DNA from: Pelotalea chapellei
GTDB lineage: Bacteria; Desulfobacterota; Desulfuromonadia; Geobacterales; Pseudopelobacteraceae
Direction: 5' to 3'
Assembly (NCBI RefSeq): GCF_018531195.1
Contig: NZ_JAHDYS010000009.1
Location: forward strand, 62,001 to 126,000
Length of the DNA stretch: 64,000 bases
Shown here piece after piece: positions 17,305 through 27,364 of this stretch; positions within the stretch are counted from its first letter, which is position 1; every line of letters starts with the position of its first letter. Under the pieces are notes generated by a model. The model was not told the origin of the DNA, ran no database searches, and saw nothing but the letters and a program-made list of their open reading frames with translations. The position numbers and the translations under genes were made by a program.

Positions 17305-18762
17305 TTAAAGAGGCGCCCTTTTCATATGCCAGTCCGTCGCCTGTTCGAAGGCGTGTGCTGCTCGAAGAATGGTTTCTTCGCCAAAGGGTTTACCGATCAG
17401 CTGCAGGCCGATGGGCAATCCATCGGCGCTGAAGCCGGCAGGCACGGAGATGCCGCAGGTGCCTGCCAGATTCACAGGTATGGTGAAAATGTCGGACAGG
17501 TACATCTGTAGTGGATCATTGGTTTTTTCTCCGATGCGAAAGGCAGGGGTGGGTGCCACAGGTGTCAGGATCACATCAACGCCTTCAAAGGCCTGAATGA
17601 AATCCCGCATGATCAGGGTGCGCACCTTTTGGGCCTTCACGTAATAAGCATCGTAGTAGCCGGCGGAAAGGGCATAGGTGCCAAGCATGATGCGGCGCTT
17701 GACTTCTGCCCCAAAACCTTCGCTGCGGCTTTTGCAGTACATTTCGAGCAGATTGTCTGCATTTTCGGTGCGGTGGCCGAAGCGAACCCCGTCATAACGT
17801 GCCAGGTTTGAGCTCGCTTCGGCAGTGGCAATCAGGTAATAGGTTGCTACTGCATAGTCGGTATGTGGCAGCGAGATGTCGACGAATTCTGCCCCAAGCC
17901 TGCGGTAGGTCTCAATGGCTGAGTTCATTGCACTCTGTACGTCGGCATCGAGGCCAGCGATGTAATACTCTTTGGGCAAACCGATGCGCAATCCTTTGAT
18001 TGTGCCGGTAAGGGCTGCGAGGTAGTCTGGCACCGCTACATCGACGCTGGTGGAGTCTTTGGGGTCATGGCCGGCCACGGCAGCCAGCATGATGGCGCTG
18101 TCGGTGACATCACGAGTCAAGGGGCCGACCTGATCAAGGGAGGATGCATAGGCAATGACACCATAGCGTGATACGCGGCCGTAGGTGGGTTTAAGTCCGA
18201 CGCAGCCGCAATGCGAGGCAGGCTGGCGGATGGAGCCGCCCGTATCCGTTCCGAGGGTTGCCGTGGCCTGGCGTGCCGCAATGGCCGCGGCCGAGCCGCC
18301 CGAAGAGCCGCCAGGGATGCGGGTTTGGTCCCAGGGATTGCGGGTGCAGCCATAGGCGCTGGATTCATTGGAGGAACCCATGGCAAATTCATCCTGGTTG
18401 AGTTTGCCAAGCAGCACAGCACCAGCCTGTTTGAGCTTTTCAAAAGAGGTGGCGCTGTAGGGGGGGACGAAGTTGTTCAGAATTTTCGAGCCGCAGGTGG
18501 TGCGGATTCCCTCTGTCAGAAAAATGTCTTTGAGGGCCAGGGGAATACCTGTCAAAAGATCGATGTCTTTGGCTGCAATACGTCGGTCGGCTGCCGCTGC
18601 ATCAGCAAGCGCCTGTTCCGGGGCAACGGTGATAAATGAGCCGATCTGCGGCTCAACCGTTTCAATGCGGTCCAGCATGGCGGAGGTTGCTTCCACTGCG
18701 GATACTTCCCCGGTTTTCAGTTTGTCGTGCAGCTCATGTATGGTGAGGTCGTAAATTTCCAT
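17305..18762 (-). CDS. gatA: aspartyl/glutamyl-tRNA amidotransferase subunit A
   Basis: 485 residues, an amidase-signature enzyme. The Ser-cisSer-Lys triad region is visible: Lys in [10 protein letters not shown] (about 79) and the glycine/serine-rich [17 protein letters not shown] (about 150-167) with [12 protein letters not shown] holding the nucleophilic serine. It releases ammonia from glutamine for GatB. It sits between gatC and gatB on the minus strand. Soluble and cytosolic. Confidence 0.97.
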   Translation of the reverse strand: MEIYDLTIHELHDKLKTGEVSAVEATSAMLDRIETVEPQIGSFITVAPEQALADAAAADRRIAAKDIDLLTGIPLALKDIFLTEGIRTTCGSKILNNFVPPYSATSFEKLKQAGAVLLGKLNQDEFAMGSSNESSAYGCTRNPWDQTRIPGGSSGGSAAAIAARQATATLGTDTGGSIRQPASHCGCVGLKPTYGRVSRYGVIAYASSLDQVGPLTRDVTDSAIMLAAVAGHDPKDSTSVDVAVPDYLAALTGTIKGLRIGLPKEYYIAGLDADVQSAMNSAIETYRRLGAEFVDISLPHTDYAVATYYLIATAEASSNLARYDGVRFGHRTENADNLLEMYCKSRSEGFGAEVKRRIMLGTYALSAGYYDAYYVKAQKVRTLIMRDFIQAFEGVDVILTPVAPTPAFRIGEKTNDPLQMYLSDIFTIPVNLAGTCGISVPAGFSADGLPIGLQLIGKPFGEETILRAAHAFEQATDWHMKRAPL

Positions 18763-18838
18763 GATATACTCCAGTAGTCACTCGCCAGTAGTCGCTGATA
18801 TCAGGCAAATCATAGAGGCGGGATGTCGGCTGTCCAGG

Positions 18839-19126
18839 TTATTCGATTATCTGGGGAACACGGTAGAAAGCATCAGCCCTATCGGGTGAATTGGCCAATG
18901 CCTTTTCAGTCCCTATGGGAGGTTCGGTCACGTCTTCGCGGAAGGCATTTTCCATGGGTACAGCATGGGAGGTGGGCAAAACTCCGTCGGTGTCCAGTTC
19001 TTTCAGTTTTTCCACATAGGCAAGGATGGCGTCCATCTGTCCCGCAAAAAGGTTTTTTTCTTCGTCGCTCAGTTCCAGTCGTGCCAGCCGGGCGACATGC
19101 TCCACATTGGCAGCAGTTATCTTCAT
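18839..19126 (-). CDS. gatC: aspartyl/glutamyl-tRNA amidotransferase subunit C
   Basis: 95 residues from the ATG at 19126. The much longer open frame upstream is rejected because GatC starts with MKITAANVEHVARLARLELSDEE. This small subunit holds GatA and GatB together. It is the first gene of the gatCAB operon; the gap to gatA is 76 nt. A likely promoter on the minus strand is described separately, about 40 nt upstream. Confidence 0.95.
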   Translation of the reverse strand: MKITAANVEHVARLARLELSDEEKNLFAGQMDAILAYVEKLKELDTDGVLPTSHAVPMENAFREDVTEPPIGTEKALANSPDRADAFYRVPQIIE

Positions 19127-19166
19127 TGGATATACTCCGTATAGACAGGGTGCTTGTGCAGCCGGT

Positions 19167-19195
19167 TTTGTATCATGAATCAGGTGGATTGACAA
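19167..19195 (-). promoter_or_regulatory. predicted sigma-70 promoter for gatCAB
   Basis: On the minus strand, -35 TTGTCA (complement of 19190-19195), 17-nt spacer and -10 TACAAA (complement of 19167-19172). It lies 40-70 nt upstream of gatC. Confidence 0.5.
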
Positions 19196-19235
19196 CAATT
19201 GTTCAATTATGCGGGGAATAGATAGATTTTTTTGC

Positions 19236-19264
19236 TTGACATGTAAGACATCGTCCAGTAATTT
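19236..19264 (+). promoter_or_regulatory. predicted sigma-70 promoter for rplM-rpsI
   Basis: A perfect TTGACA at 19236-19241 is followed after 17 nt by a weak -10 (TAATTT, 19259-19264). It is about 60 nt upstream of rplM and diverges from the gatC promoter. Confidence 0.5.
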
Positions 19265-19325
19265 ACACCTCTTCGAAAAAACCATGGCCTGATGTGTCAG
19301 GTTTAGTATGTTATGTGAGGATTCT

Positions 19326-19754
19326 ATGAAAACGGAAGTAGCAAAAGCTGAAGGCTTGAAGCGGGATTGGTACGTGGTTGATGCACAGGACAAGGTGCTT
19401 GGCAGGCTTGCCAGTGAAGTCGCCAATGTTCTGCGTGGAAAAAACAAAGCCATTTTCACCCCCAGTGTTGATACAGGAGACTTTGTCATCGTAGTGAACG
19501 CTGATAAGATCGCGTTGACCGGTCGCAAGTTGGCTGACAAGGTTTACTATAGTCACTCCGGCTTTCCTGGCGGTTTGAAAGAGATTACAGCCGGCAAGCT
19601 TCTGGAAAAGAAGCCGGAAGACATCATTAAGAAAGCTGTTAAGGGAATGCTTCCCAAAAATAAGCTGTCCCGGCACATGCTCAAGAAACTAAAGATCTAT
19701 GCGGGTGAGTCCCATCCCCACGACGCCCAGCAACCCAAGAACCTGGCAATTTAA
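19326..19754 (+). CDS. rplM: 50S ribosomal protein L13
   Basis: 142 residues, the family length. The start at 19326 ([20 protein letters not shown]) is preferred to 19308: AGGA lies 6 nt upstream and the N-terminus fits the family. Motifs seen: [17 protein letters not shown], the FTP-type [12 protein letters not shown] and [21 protein letters not shown]. It is one of the first proteins to bind 23S rRNA in assembly. It is followed by rpsI after 21 nt, the classic L13-S9 operon. Confidence 0.97.
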   Translation: MKTEVAKAEGLKRDWYVVDAQDKVLGRLASEVANVLRGKNKAIFTPSVDTGDFVIVVNADKIALTGRKLADKVYYSHSGFPGGLKEITAGKLLEKKPEDIIKKAVKGMLPKNKLSRHMLKKLKIYAGESHPHDAQQPKNLAI

Positions 19755-19775
19755 TACTCCGAGGAGAGGCACGAT

Positions 19776-20168
19776 ATGGCAGCAGTTAGCTTTTACGGAA
19801 CAGGCAAGCGCAAGAGTTCGATAGCCAGGGTATGGCTTAAGCCGGGTGCAGGCGCTATCACAGTCAATAATAAGACCCTTGAAGAATATTTCGGGCGTGA
19901 AACTTCAAAAATGGTTGTGCGTCAGTCTTTGGAATTGACCGAGACAGTCGGGAAGTTCGATATTTTTGTCACCGTTCAGGGCGGAGGCGACTCCGGTCAG
20001 GCAGGTGCCATTCGTCACGGCATCACAAAAGCACTTTTGGGGACCGATCCGGAATTGCGCGGCACCTTGAAAAAAGCCGGTTTCATTACACGTGATTCAC
20101 GCGTCAAAGAACGTAAGAAGTACGGTCGCAAATCAGCACGCGCACGTTTCCAGTTCTCCAAGCGTTAA
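19776..20168 (+). CDS. rpsI: 30S ribosomal protein S9
   Basis: 130 residues, ending in the basic tail [16 protein letters not shown] that reaches the P-site tRNA. The start [19 protein letters not shown] and the middle [21 protein letters not shown] are the family signatures. An AGGAGAGG Shine-Dalgarno precedes the ATG. It is the last gene of the rplM-rpsI unit; a terminator follows at 20194-20225. Confidence 0.97.
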   Translation: MAAVSFYGTGKRKSSIARVWLKPGAGAITVNNKTLEEYFGRETSKMVVRQSLELTETVGKFDIFVTVQGGGDSGQAGAIRHGITKALLGTDPELRGTLKKAGFITRDSRVKERKKYGRKSARARFQFSKR

Positions 20169-20193
20169 TACTGGATTATATAAGATGTTGCAG

Positions 20194-20225
20194 AGGGGAA
20201 GTCCAGAAAAGGACTTCCCCTTTGT
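20194..20225 (+). terminator. rho-independent terminator after rpsI
   Basis: An 11-bp perfect stem (AGGGGAAGTCC at 20194-20204 with GGACTTCCCCT at 20211-20221) closed by AGAAAA, and followed by a short T-run. Confidence 0.8.
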
Positions 20226-20314
20226 CATATGGCTGTTCCATGAAAATATTTTATAATGATTTCGGTGAGCGAAAGGCGTATAAAATTTCGAACCTATAAC
20301 AGAGGAGGCATGAC

Positions 20315-20650
20315 GTGGCTTTGTCATTAACAGGGGTGCCTGATGGTACCGAGGTCCTTTCCCAAATCATCGAGAAAACCCTTTCAAATGGAATGCTCGT
20401 AGAGGTTTACCTTGTGAGGTGTGAAGGACATTATGAAGCGGCTCTTTTTATCGAAGGAAATTATAAGCCCGGTCCACCATTGCCCCGCTTAGCTGAAAAT
20501 TCTACCGGAAATGCAGCTTACTGGATGGGAGTGAGGCCCAAAGTTGGCCTGACTCAGGAAGAGGGCGAGGAAATTCTCGGCGCAGTAAATGTTCAGAATA
20601 AATTGCACCACTGCTTTTTCAACGATACATGGGGGAAGGCAGAAAGCTAA
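20315..20650 (+). CDS. hypothetical protein
   Basis: 111 residues with a GTG start 6 nt after a strong AGAGGAGG. I recognise no family. It is soluble, mildly acidic, and has two cysteines (C36, C100), a short proline-rich segment (KPGPPLPRL) and aromatic residues in YWMGVRPKVGL. It is less GC-rich than the ribosomal genes before it and is the first gene of an accessory stretch between rpsI and argC. The next small gene starts 75 nt downstream on the same strand. Confidence 0.6.
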   Translation: MALSLTGVPDGTEVLSQIIEKTLSNGMLVEVYLVRCEGHYEAALFIEGNYKPGPPLPRLAENSTGNAAYWMGVRPKVGLTQEEGEEILGAVNVQNKLHHCFFNDTWGKAES

Positions 20651-20725
20651 TGAATAGTTTGACAGAAGTCGAAGGTAAATTGATCTTCGATTTTAGTGCC
20701 AGTGTTATCATTGCTGGAGGTGAAA

Positions 20726-20923
20726 ATGAGGGACGAAAGCAGGTCGGTTCAGGAATTGCGGCGGGAACTACGGAGTGCATCAGGCGATCATGACAGGATC
20801 GTGAAATTAAATTCTCTGGTCACGAGTATAATTAACCATCCCAATACTTTTGGAGATGAAAAAATCGCTTTGTTGAAGTTCAGGCAGGAAATAAAAGAGT
20901 ATCTGAATTGCAAGGTGTTGTAA
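20726..20923 (+). CDS. hypothetical small charged protein
   Basis: 65 residues from the ATG at 20726 (GGAGGTG 5 nt upstream; the longer frame from 20696 lacks a site). Highly charged and probably helical: SVQELRRELRSASGDHDRIV, then KFRQEIKEYLNCKVL. I recognise no family. Its last 44 nt overlap, antisense, the 3' end of the histidine kinase gene. A role as a small regulator is possible but not shown. Confidence 0.5.
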   Translation: MRDESRSVQELRRELRSASGDHDRIVKLNSLVTSIINHPNTFGDEKIALLKFRQEIKEYLNCKVL

Positions 20924-23408
20924 GTCGGTAAGCAGCTTCACTCACTATCATTTCAACGCGGAATTCGGCACCTTCCTGTATGTTTCGCACACTGAGATGG
21001 CCACCCATATTCTTTTCGATAATCGCTTTTGACATAAAAAGCCCAATACCCGTGCCTGTCTGTGGGCCCTTGGTTGTAAAGTAAGGGTCAAAGATTTTTT
21101 CAAGGATTTCTTCCTGAATTCCTCCGGCATTGTCTGAAATCGTTACGACACTCGACTGATTATTTTGATCTATGGTTATAGTGATGTGCGGACACTGGGT
21201 ACCGCGTTCCAAAAAAGCATCTCGGGCATTGATCATAATATTTAATAATACCTGGGCATACTCATTTGGATATCCACATATTACCGGATCTGCCTGAGCG
21301 TCGATGAATATGCTTATCTGATTATTCTGGAAGCTTGCTGACATAAGTGAGATTGTTTTGGTTACAGCTTCATGTACGCGAAAGTCAACTTTTTCCTTGT
21401 CAGGTTTGAAGTAACTGCGAAAGTCATCAATTGTCTGCGACATGTGTTGGATGATTTCCATCGATTTGCATACACCCTCCTCCAGAAACTCTCTGCTGAA
21501 CTTCCCCATGTCATAAAACAACATCAAATGCTGAATGTTCAAACCAAGCGTGTTTAAGGGTTGGCGCCATTGATGGGCAATGTTGCCGATCATTTCACCC
21601 ATTGCTGCCTGTCGACTCTGCTGAATCAGCATTTGCTCTTTGTGGCGCAGTTTTTCCAATGTCTTGATTCGTTCCTCTGTTTCGTGTTGCAGGGCACGCT
21701 CAGCTTCACTGCGACGAGTTTCCCTGTCGATAATATTCATGGCAAATGAGACATCAGCCCCCATCTGCTGAAGTAGTTCTATTTGGTGAGAATCAAAAAA
21801 ATTCTTCTCGCTCGCATATAATGACAGTGCACCAATTACTTCGTTGTTTTGCTTGATTGCAATGCTGGCGGCGGAATAAATCCCATTTGCTTTCGCCTTT
21901 TCGTGCCATGGAAGGGTAATGAGAGCATTGCAAAAATCATTACAAACATAGTAGCTTCCCGTACGGATTGACAAACCGGTTGGCCCCATTCCTTCCGGAC
22001 CTCTGACGGAAATGTTTATTCCCTCCAAATACTCCGTTGTTCCGCATGCAGCCACAACAGATACTTGCCCTGTATCTCTGTCGACCAGCCCTACTTTGGC
22101 GAGTCTAAACCCACCCTGCTCAACGGCCACACGACAAAACTCGTTAAATATCGATTTGCTGTCGGTGTTGTATATGATGGCTTGATTGGTAGCGCTCAGC
22201 ACAGCATAGAACCGATTCATACGCAGAATCATTTCTTCCGAGTGTTTTTCCCTGCTGACATCTCTTGTTATGCCAATGAGGCGTACTGCAACACCGCTTT
22301 CATTGTAGAAAGCCTGTCCACGCAGAGAAAGCCAGTTTTGTCTGCCGTTTTCGATTCCGACCAGACGAAATTCTTCCCTGAATAAACCTCCACTGCCGAA
22401 GTGTAATATTTCTTCTATTTTACGAACAACCCTTGCACGATCCTCAGGATGAGTTGAACTGAGCAGGATGTCATAATTGAGATGGGCGTTTTGAGTCAAA
22501 CCGAAGTGTCGTCTTGCTATATCAGAACACAATAACTGTCCGGTTAGGGGATAAAAATCAATGGTTCCCAGATATGTAGCTTCTATCGCCAGTTGGAGAG
22601 TTTCCTTGCTGTGCCTAAGTTCTTTTTCGATAGTCCTACGTGTTGCAATTTCCTGCTGGAGTTGTTCGATGCTTCCCGCTAGCTGCTCTGTCCTTATTGC
22701 AACGCGTGCCTCAAGCTCCGCCTGATACAGCTTGAGTTCGTCCTGCACTTTTCTGTACTCAACCAGAAAATGTTCAAGTGCATTTCTTTTCTCGTCTGCT
22801 TCGATCTGGGCCCGCTTCAGGTCTTCTTCTGTGCAGCGGCGTACAATCAATTCACGCCGTTGGCCGGACAGGATCAACCAGAATAAGATCATGCAGATAA
22901 AGCCACTGAAAAAAAGTCCTGTGGCAATGTTGACAATGCGATCTTGCGGACTGTGAAAATGGGTGATCCATGCAGGAATTAACTGTTCTAGCAGCAGAAG
23001 TATGCAGATGTTTGTCATGAGCAGCACAAGCGTAAACCAACGGGTTTTACGATGAAAAAAAATCAGCGGGTAGAGTGCCATTGCAAAGAAGTAGAAGCTG
23101 ACACTGCCTGCAGAGCCGGCGTTCAGGAACCAGGCGAGATTCAATAGCAACAATGCCATAATGTAGAATAAAATTGTATGGTGGCGGCCACTGGATGAAG
23201 CACGATAACAGTAGAGGGAAAATACGCCGAAAAGAAATATTGATACATCCAGAGAAATTGGCAATTTTTGAAGCAAATTTATTGGAAAGACAAGCAGGAT
23301 GAAAAGAAGAGAAATCAACAGGCAGATCAGCCGGAACTGGCGAAATTCTAAATCTGTGGAAGAATCATTTTCACGATTGCTCCAGAGTTGCTGTAGCTGC
23401 TTATGCAT
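20880..23408 (-). CDS. membrane sensor histidine kinase with PAS and GAF domains (orphan)
   Basis: 842 residues. About six transmembrane helices lie between residues 26 and 181, then a coiled coil (about 195-265), a PAS/PAC domain (about 270-390), a GAF domain (about 405-565), a second short coiled coil, and a HisKA domain with His612 in GNIAHQWRQPLNTLG. The HATPase has NARDAF (N-box), SDNAGGIQEEILEKIFDPYFTTK and GTGIGLFMSK. The HQWRQPLN form marks a subfamily common in Geobacter and other environmental delta-type bacteria. No response regulator lies nearby, so it is an orphan kinase. The gene appears poorer in GC than its neighbours. The signal is unknown. Confidence 0.9.
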   Translation of the reverse strand: MHKQLQQLWSNRENDSSTDLEFRQFRLICLLISLLFILLVFPINLLQKLPISLDVSIFLFGVFSLYCYRASSSGRHHTILFYIMALLLLNLAWFLNAGSAGSVSFYFFAMALYPLIFFHRKTRWFTLVLLMTNICILLLLEQLIPAWITHFHSPQDRIVNIATGLFFSGFICMILFWLILSGQRRELIVRRCTEEDLKRAQIEADEKRNALEHFLVEYRKVQDELKLYQAELEARVAIRTEQLAGSIEQLQQEIATRRTIEKELRHSKETLQLAIEATYLGTIDFYPLTGQLLCSDIARRHFGLTQNAHLNYDILLSSTHPEDRARVVRKIEEILHFGSGGLFREEFRLVGIENGRQNWLSLRGQAFYNESGVAVRLIGITRDVSREKHSEEMILRMNRFYAVLSATNQAIIYNTDSKSIFNEFCRVAVEQGGFRLAKVGLVDRDTGQVSVVAACGTTEYLEGINISVRGPEGMGPTGLSIRTGSYYVCNDFCNALITLPWHEKAKANGIYSAASIAIKQNNEVIGALSLYASEKNFFDSHQIELLQQMGADVSFAMNIIDRETRRSEAERALQHETEERIKTLEKLRHKEQMLIQQSRQAAMGEMIGNIAHQWRQPLNTLGLNIQHLMLFYDMGKFSREFLEEGVCKSMEIIQHMSQTIDDFRSYFKPDKEKVDFRVHEAVTKTISLMSASFQNNQISIFIDAQADPVICGYPNEYAQVLLNIMINARDAFLERGTQCPHITITIDQNNQSSVVTISDNAGGIQEEILEKIFDPYFTTKGPQTGTGIGLFMSKAIIEKNMGGHLSVRNIQEGAEFRVEMIVSEAAYRLTTPCNSDTLLFPA

Positions 23409-23571
23409 TCCGGATTCTCCATTTAATCCTACGGTGCACGACGGTCATAAACATTTATCATTTATAATAAGTTATAGTCAATTTGTTGTTGCATTTATGC
23501 TCTTCACGACTTGACTCCAACGGGGTTCGGAGGTAGTTTGGAAACTGGCATCCCTTGAACAGAAAGAATTC

Positions 23572-23808
23572 ATGGCACCTCCATCACGAATGAAAAGTCC
23601 TAGAGACCAGTTTCTTACTCAGTTGACCGGTATTGATCGTGAGTTCAATGACTGGACTTCTTGGCAATTGCTTATGGACTGGCTCAAACGCCAACCGTGG
23701 CAGAAAGAGTTTTTCGGCAGCGAAAAAATTCCTGGCAGGCTACTTCATTACTCAATCCTCGCTAACGAAGTGAGCAAATATTTAGGCGGCCCTGAAGAGC
23801 GTGTATAG
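23572..23808 (+). CDS. hypothetical small protein
   Basis: 78 residues, no recognised domain; an internal tryptophan-rich helix (DWTSWQLLMDWLKRQPWQKEFFG) stands out. It has no membrane segment or signal peptide. The start at 23572 has only a weak AGAAAG site; an ATG at 23590 is an alternative. It diverges from the histidine kinase gene, with 163 nt between them, and precedes argC by 148 nt. Possibly real, but unsupported by homology I can recognise. Confidence 0.45.
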   Translation: MAPPSRMKSPRDQFLTQLTGIDREFNDWTSWQLLMDWLKRQPWQKEFFGSEKIPGRLLHYSILANEVSKYLGGPEERV

Positions 23809-23956
23809 AATCAATAGTATAAACCTGCCTTTATCCTTACAAATCTCCTTTCTACGTTGAAGCTGGTATTTACCCATTCGCCCATTGTTATTCCACCCCG
23901 AAAAACTTGCCTTAAAGGTGCTGTTTGCGTATGGTTAGCACAGAGGAGGGCTTTTC

Positions 23957-24997
23957 ATGCTTAATGTTGCTATTGTTGGAGCCAGCGGCTATACCGGTCT
24001 GGAATTGATTAGAATTCTGTATCGTCATCCGGAGGTGGCGGTAACTTGTCTGACGTCCGAGCAGAGCGCCGGAAAGAGAATTTCAGAAATTTTTCCTACT
24101 TTGAGAGGGCGCTGCGATCTGGTGCTCGAAAATCTTGAGCCGGTACGAGTTGCGGAAAAAGCGGATGTAATCTTCACTGCACTACCGCACAAAGCGGCCA
24201 TGGAAGTTGTGCCGACCTTTTTAAAATTGGGCAAGCAGGTCATAGATCTGTCTGCCGATTACCGTCTGTCTGACCCCCAGACATACGGGGCATGGTATGA
24301 GCCGCACCTGAATCCGGCTAACCTGAAAAAGGCGGTCTACGGGCTGCCGGAAATACGGCGGTCAAAAATTAAAGGTGCCAAGCTGGTCGCAAATCCCGGT
24401 TGTTATCCAACCAGCATTATTCTTGGACTGGCACCCCTGCTGAAGCAGGGATTGATTAATCCGCACAGCATAATTGCCGATTCAGCTTCCGGCGTAACCG
24501 GCGCCGGTAGGGCGGCCAAGGTCGACTCACTTTTTTGCGAAGTCAATGAAGGTTACAAGGCCTACGGAGTGGGGGGAGTACATCGTCATACGCCGGAGAT
24601 CGAACAGGAACTTTCGCTTCTGGCAGGTGAAAAGTTGATGGTTACCTTCACGCCGCATCTCCTTCCCATGGATCGCGGGATACTCTCAACCATATATGCA
24701 GCACCCTCGAAAGAGACCACCACAGAGGCCCTTATCAAGCTGTACGATAAATTTTACAGCGGAGAGCCGTTTGTGAGGGTACTGCCCCAGGGCAGTCTTC
24801 CCTCAACATCCTTTGTACGTGGTTCCAATTTCTGCGATATTTCACCACTGATTGACAGCCGTACCGGCCGTATCATCATCGTGTCCGCAATCGACAACCT
24901 GGGTAAGGGTGCTTCCGGCCAGGCAGTGCAGAACATGAACATCGTCTGTGGCCTTCCTGAAACAATGGGCCTGGAAGGGCTGGCGCTGTTTCCGTAG
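23957..24997 (+). CDS. argC: N-acetyl-gamma-glutamyl-phosphate reductase
   Basis: 346 residues. The NADPH-binding start [18 protein letters not shown], the catalytic cysteine in [15 protein letters not shown] (about residue 150) and the downstream [23 protein letters not shown] and [12 protein letters not shown] motifs are all present. ArgC carries out the third step of arginine (ornithine) biosynthesis. AGAGGAGGGC lies ahead of the ATG. It is followed after 20 nt by the YgiQ-type gene. Confidence 0.97.
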   Translation: MLNVAIVGASGYTGLELIRILYRHPEVAVTCLTSEQSAGKRISEIFPTLRGRCDLVLENLEPVRVAEKADVIFTALPHKAAMEVVPTFLKLGKQVIDLSADYRLSDPQTYGAWYEPHLNPANLKKAVYGLPEIRRSKIKGAKLVANPGCYPTSIILGLAPLLKQGLINPHSIIADSASGVTGAGRAAKVDSLFCEVNEGYKAYGVGGVHRHTPEIEQELSLLAGEKLMVTFTPHLLPMDRGILSTIYAAPSKETTTEALIKLYDKFYSGEPFVRVLPQGSLPSTSFVRGSNFCDISPLIDSRTGRIIIVSAIDNLGKGASGQAVQNMNIVCGLPETMGLEGLALFP

Positions 24998-25017
24998 ACG
25001 AACGGCAGAGAGCTGAC

Positions 25018-26880
25018 ATGCCTTTTATTCCGACAACACTGCAAGAAATGAAACAGCGCCGCTGGGATGAGTTGGATGTTATCTTCATTTCCGGCGATGC
25101 CTATATCGATCACCCTTCCTTTGGAGTGCCGTTGCTGGCCCGCTGGCTGGAGGCTCACGGGTTTCGCATCGGCATAATTTCCCAACCGGACTGGCGCTCC
25201 AAGGAGTCCTTCATGGCCCTGGGGCGCCCACGTCTTTTTTTTGGCATATCCGCCGGAGCAATGGACTCCATGGTTGCCCATTACACGCCGGCCCGCAAAC
25301 TACGCCACGATGATGCTTATACGCCCGGCAATCGCCATGGTGCCCGTCCCAATCGGGCCACGATCATCTATACCTCACGTCTGAAGGAAGCCTATCGGGA
25401 TGTCCCGGTGGTTATCGGTGGCATCGAGGCCTCCTTGCGTCGTTTCGCCCATTATGATTATTGGGAGGATAAGGTGCGGCGATCGCTGCTGCTGGATGCC
25501 AAGGCTGACCTGCTGGTATACGGCATGGCCGAACGAGCGCTTCTGGAAGTGGCGCAGCGCATTCGTTCAGGTGAGAGAATGGCTGATATCCGGGATGTGC
25601 GGGGTACATGTTTTTCTTTGAGTACCCAGGAACGGCTTGAAGGGGAAAGGATTGAGCTCCCCTCTCTTGACCAGGTAGTTACAGACAAATCTAAATTTGC
25701 CGAGGCTTTTAGGCTTAGCAGCCAGGAGCAGAATCCCGAGTGCGCCCGGATAGTAATTCAGCCACATGGCAGCCGGTTGATGGTCTGCATGCCTCCGGCA
25801 ATGCCTTTGACCGAAGCCGAGCTTGACAGAGTCTACGCTTTGCCCTTTGAAAAGGCTCCGCATCCCGGCTACAAGGATACCATTCCGGCCTGGGAGCAAA
25901 TAAAGGCCAGCATCACCAGTCACCGGGGCTGTTTCGGCGGCTGCGCCTTCTGTGCCATTGCAATGCACCAGGGCACGACAATCCAGTCCCGTAGCGAAGC
26001 CTCTGTGATTGCCGAAATTGACGCTTTGGCCGCAAAACCGTGGTTCAGGGGGAGTGTGAGCGATGTGGGGGGGCCGACAGCCAATATGTATGGACTCTCC
26101 TGCGGCAATCCTGCCAGTCGTAAGTTATGCCGACGCGCAAGTTGCCTTTTTCCGCAGATCTGCAAAAACCTGTCAACCGGTGACAAGCGCGCCGTAGGTT
26201 TATTGCGCAAGGTGCGGGCCCGGAAGGGGGTCAGGAACGTGGCGGTTTCCTCGGGTGTCAGGTACGACCTGATGGAGCGTCAGCCCGCATATTTTACAGA
26301 TCTGGTGGGGCATCATGTCAGTGGGCTGCTCAAGATCGCGCCCGAACATCTGGCAGAGCATGTCACGGCACTGATGCACAAGCCTGGCAGGAAGACTTTT
26401 GAGGAGTTCTTCAAGCGTTTCAGAGAAGAAAGTGCTCGTCTGGGGAAGCGTCAGTCAATTGTGCCTTACCTGATCTCGGGACATCCCGGATGCACGCTGG
26501 GAGATATGCTGGATCTGGCCCTGGTTCTTAGAAAACTTGGTCTTAAAGTAGAACAGGTACAGGATTTCACACCCACACCAGGAACGCTTTCCACCTGCAT
26601 GTTTTACACTGGTATGGACCCTGACAGTGGCAAAGCGTTGCATGTGGCGAAGAGCGATCGGGAAAAAGGGCTGCAGAAAGCACTGTTGCTCTGGCATCTG
26701 CCTGATGAGCGGCGACGGTGCCTGGAGGGGCTCAGGGAACTGGGCCGGGAGGAATTGGCGAATGTGCTGATACCAGAGGGTGCTGCCACAGGAGCAGCGG
26801 CAGGAAGAGAACAGAGGGGTGATAGACATCCACAAAGAAAAAAGCCCCAAGGTTCCGGCCAGCATAAACGGTGCCGCTAA
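25018..26880 (+). CDS. YgiQ family radical SAM protein
   Basis: 620 residues. The N-terminal B12-binding-like segment has the family signature ([36 protein letters not shown] at about 23-58). A radical SAM core follows with CFGGCAFC (C-x3-C-x2-C, about residues 303-310) and a second conserved region with SGVRYDLM. The C-terminal 40 residues are low-complexity and basic (ARG/GLN-rich) and look degraded or disordered. The family (UPF0313) has no established reaction. It follows argC and ends just before the bidirectional terminator shared with the cold-shock gene. Confidence 0.9.
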   Translation: MPFIPTTLQEMKQRRWDELDVIFISGDAYIDHPSFGVPLLARWLEAHGFRIGIISQPDWRSKESFMALGRPRLFFGISAGAMDSMVAHYTPARKLRHDDAYTPGNRHGARPNRATIIYTSRLKEAYRDVPVVIGGIEASLRRFAHYDYWEDKVRRSLLLDAKADLLVYGMAERALLEVAQRIRSGERMADIRDVRGTCFSLSTQERLEGERIELPSLDQVVTDKSKFAEAFRLSSQEQNPECARIVIQPHGSRLMVCMPPAMPLTEAELDRVYALPFEKAPHPGYKDTIPAWEQIKASITSHRGCFGGCAFCAIAMHQGTTIQSRSEASVIAEIDALAAKPWFRGSVSDVGGPTANMYGLSCGNPASRKLCRRASCLFPQICKNLSTGDKRAVGLLRKVRARKGVRNVAVSSGVRYDLMERQPAYFTDLVGHHVSGLLKIAPEHLAEHVTALMHKPGRKTFEEFFKRFREESARLGKRQSIVPYLISGHPGCTLGDMLDLALVLRKLGLKVEQVQDFTPTPGTLSTCMFYTGMDPDSGKALHVAKSDREKGLQKALLLWHLPDERRRCLEGLRELGREELANVLIPEGAATGAAAGREQRGDRHPQRKKPQGSGQHKRCR

Positions 26881-26904
26881 AGCTTCTCCTGCATCCCTTT
26901 AAGC

Positions 26905-26945
26905 ATAAAAAAACCCGCTGAATAAAATTCAGTGGGTTTTGATTT
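26905..26945. terminator. bidirectional terminator between ygiQ-type gene and cold-shock gene
   Basis: AAACCCGCTGAAT (26911-26923) pairs with ATTCAGTGGGTTT (26927-26939) around a three-base AAA loop, with one G-T wobble, and has A-runs on one side and T-runs on the other, so it can end transcription from either strand. Confidence 0.75.
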
Positions 26946-26962
26946 TGTGGGTGAATTCAGGC

Positions 26963-27166
26963 TTATCTGAGTTTGTTAACGTTGGAAGCCTGGAGGCCCT
27001 TGGGACCCTGGGTGATGTCGAAAGTAACAGCATCGCCTTCGGCGAGGGATTTGAAACCGTCACCCTGGATGGCGGAGAAGTGGACGAATACATCTTCGCC
27101 ACCTTCCTGCTCGATGAAGCCAAAACCCTTGGTGTCATTGAACCACTTAACTTTGCCTTGCGCCAT
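26963..27166 (-). CDS. cold-shock domain protein (CspA family)
   Basis: 67 residues from the ATG at 27166, preceded by [29 protein letters not shown] contains RNP1 (KGFGFI), and DVFVHFSAI is RNP2. It is a single OB-fold protein that binds single-stranded RNA/DNA and acts as an RNA chaperone. The leader is about 145 nt long and includes a small hairpin next to the ribosome-binding site, as is common for cold-inducible genes. It is convergent with the YgiQ-type gene. Confidence 0.95.
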   Translation of the reverse strand: MAQGKVKWFNDTKGFGFIEQEGGEDVFVHFSAIQGDGFKSLAEGDAVTFDITQGPKGLQASNVNKLR

Positions 27167-27319
27167 TTTCCTACCTCCTTTTTTTTCTCCGGTCATACAC
27201 CGGAACCAAGTGGGATACGCCTAAGTTTCCGGAGTCTGATGCAGGAAAACCGCAAAGCCTGGTGACACAGGGGTTCTTCTACGATTCGCAGGAACTTCCG
27301 AAACTTGCTGCCAAAGTCG

Positions 27320-27347
27320 TTTATCATAGGCCAAAAGTGCATGTCAA
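27320..27347 (-). promoter_or_regulatory. predicted promoter of the cold-shock gene
   Basis: On the minus strand, TTGACA (complement of 27342-27347), a 16-nt spacer and a -10-like GATAAA (complement of 27320-27325). The transcript would have a leader of about 145 nt before the ATG at 27166. Confidence 0.45.
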
Positions 27348-27364
27348 GTTATTTTAATATAGGG

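Noticed and set aside
18839-19540. 233-residue frame as the full gatC
   Set aside because: GatC is about 95 residues and begins with MKITAANVEHVAR; the upstream part overlaps the divergent promoter region and rplM.
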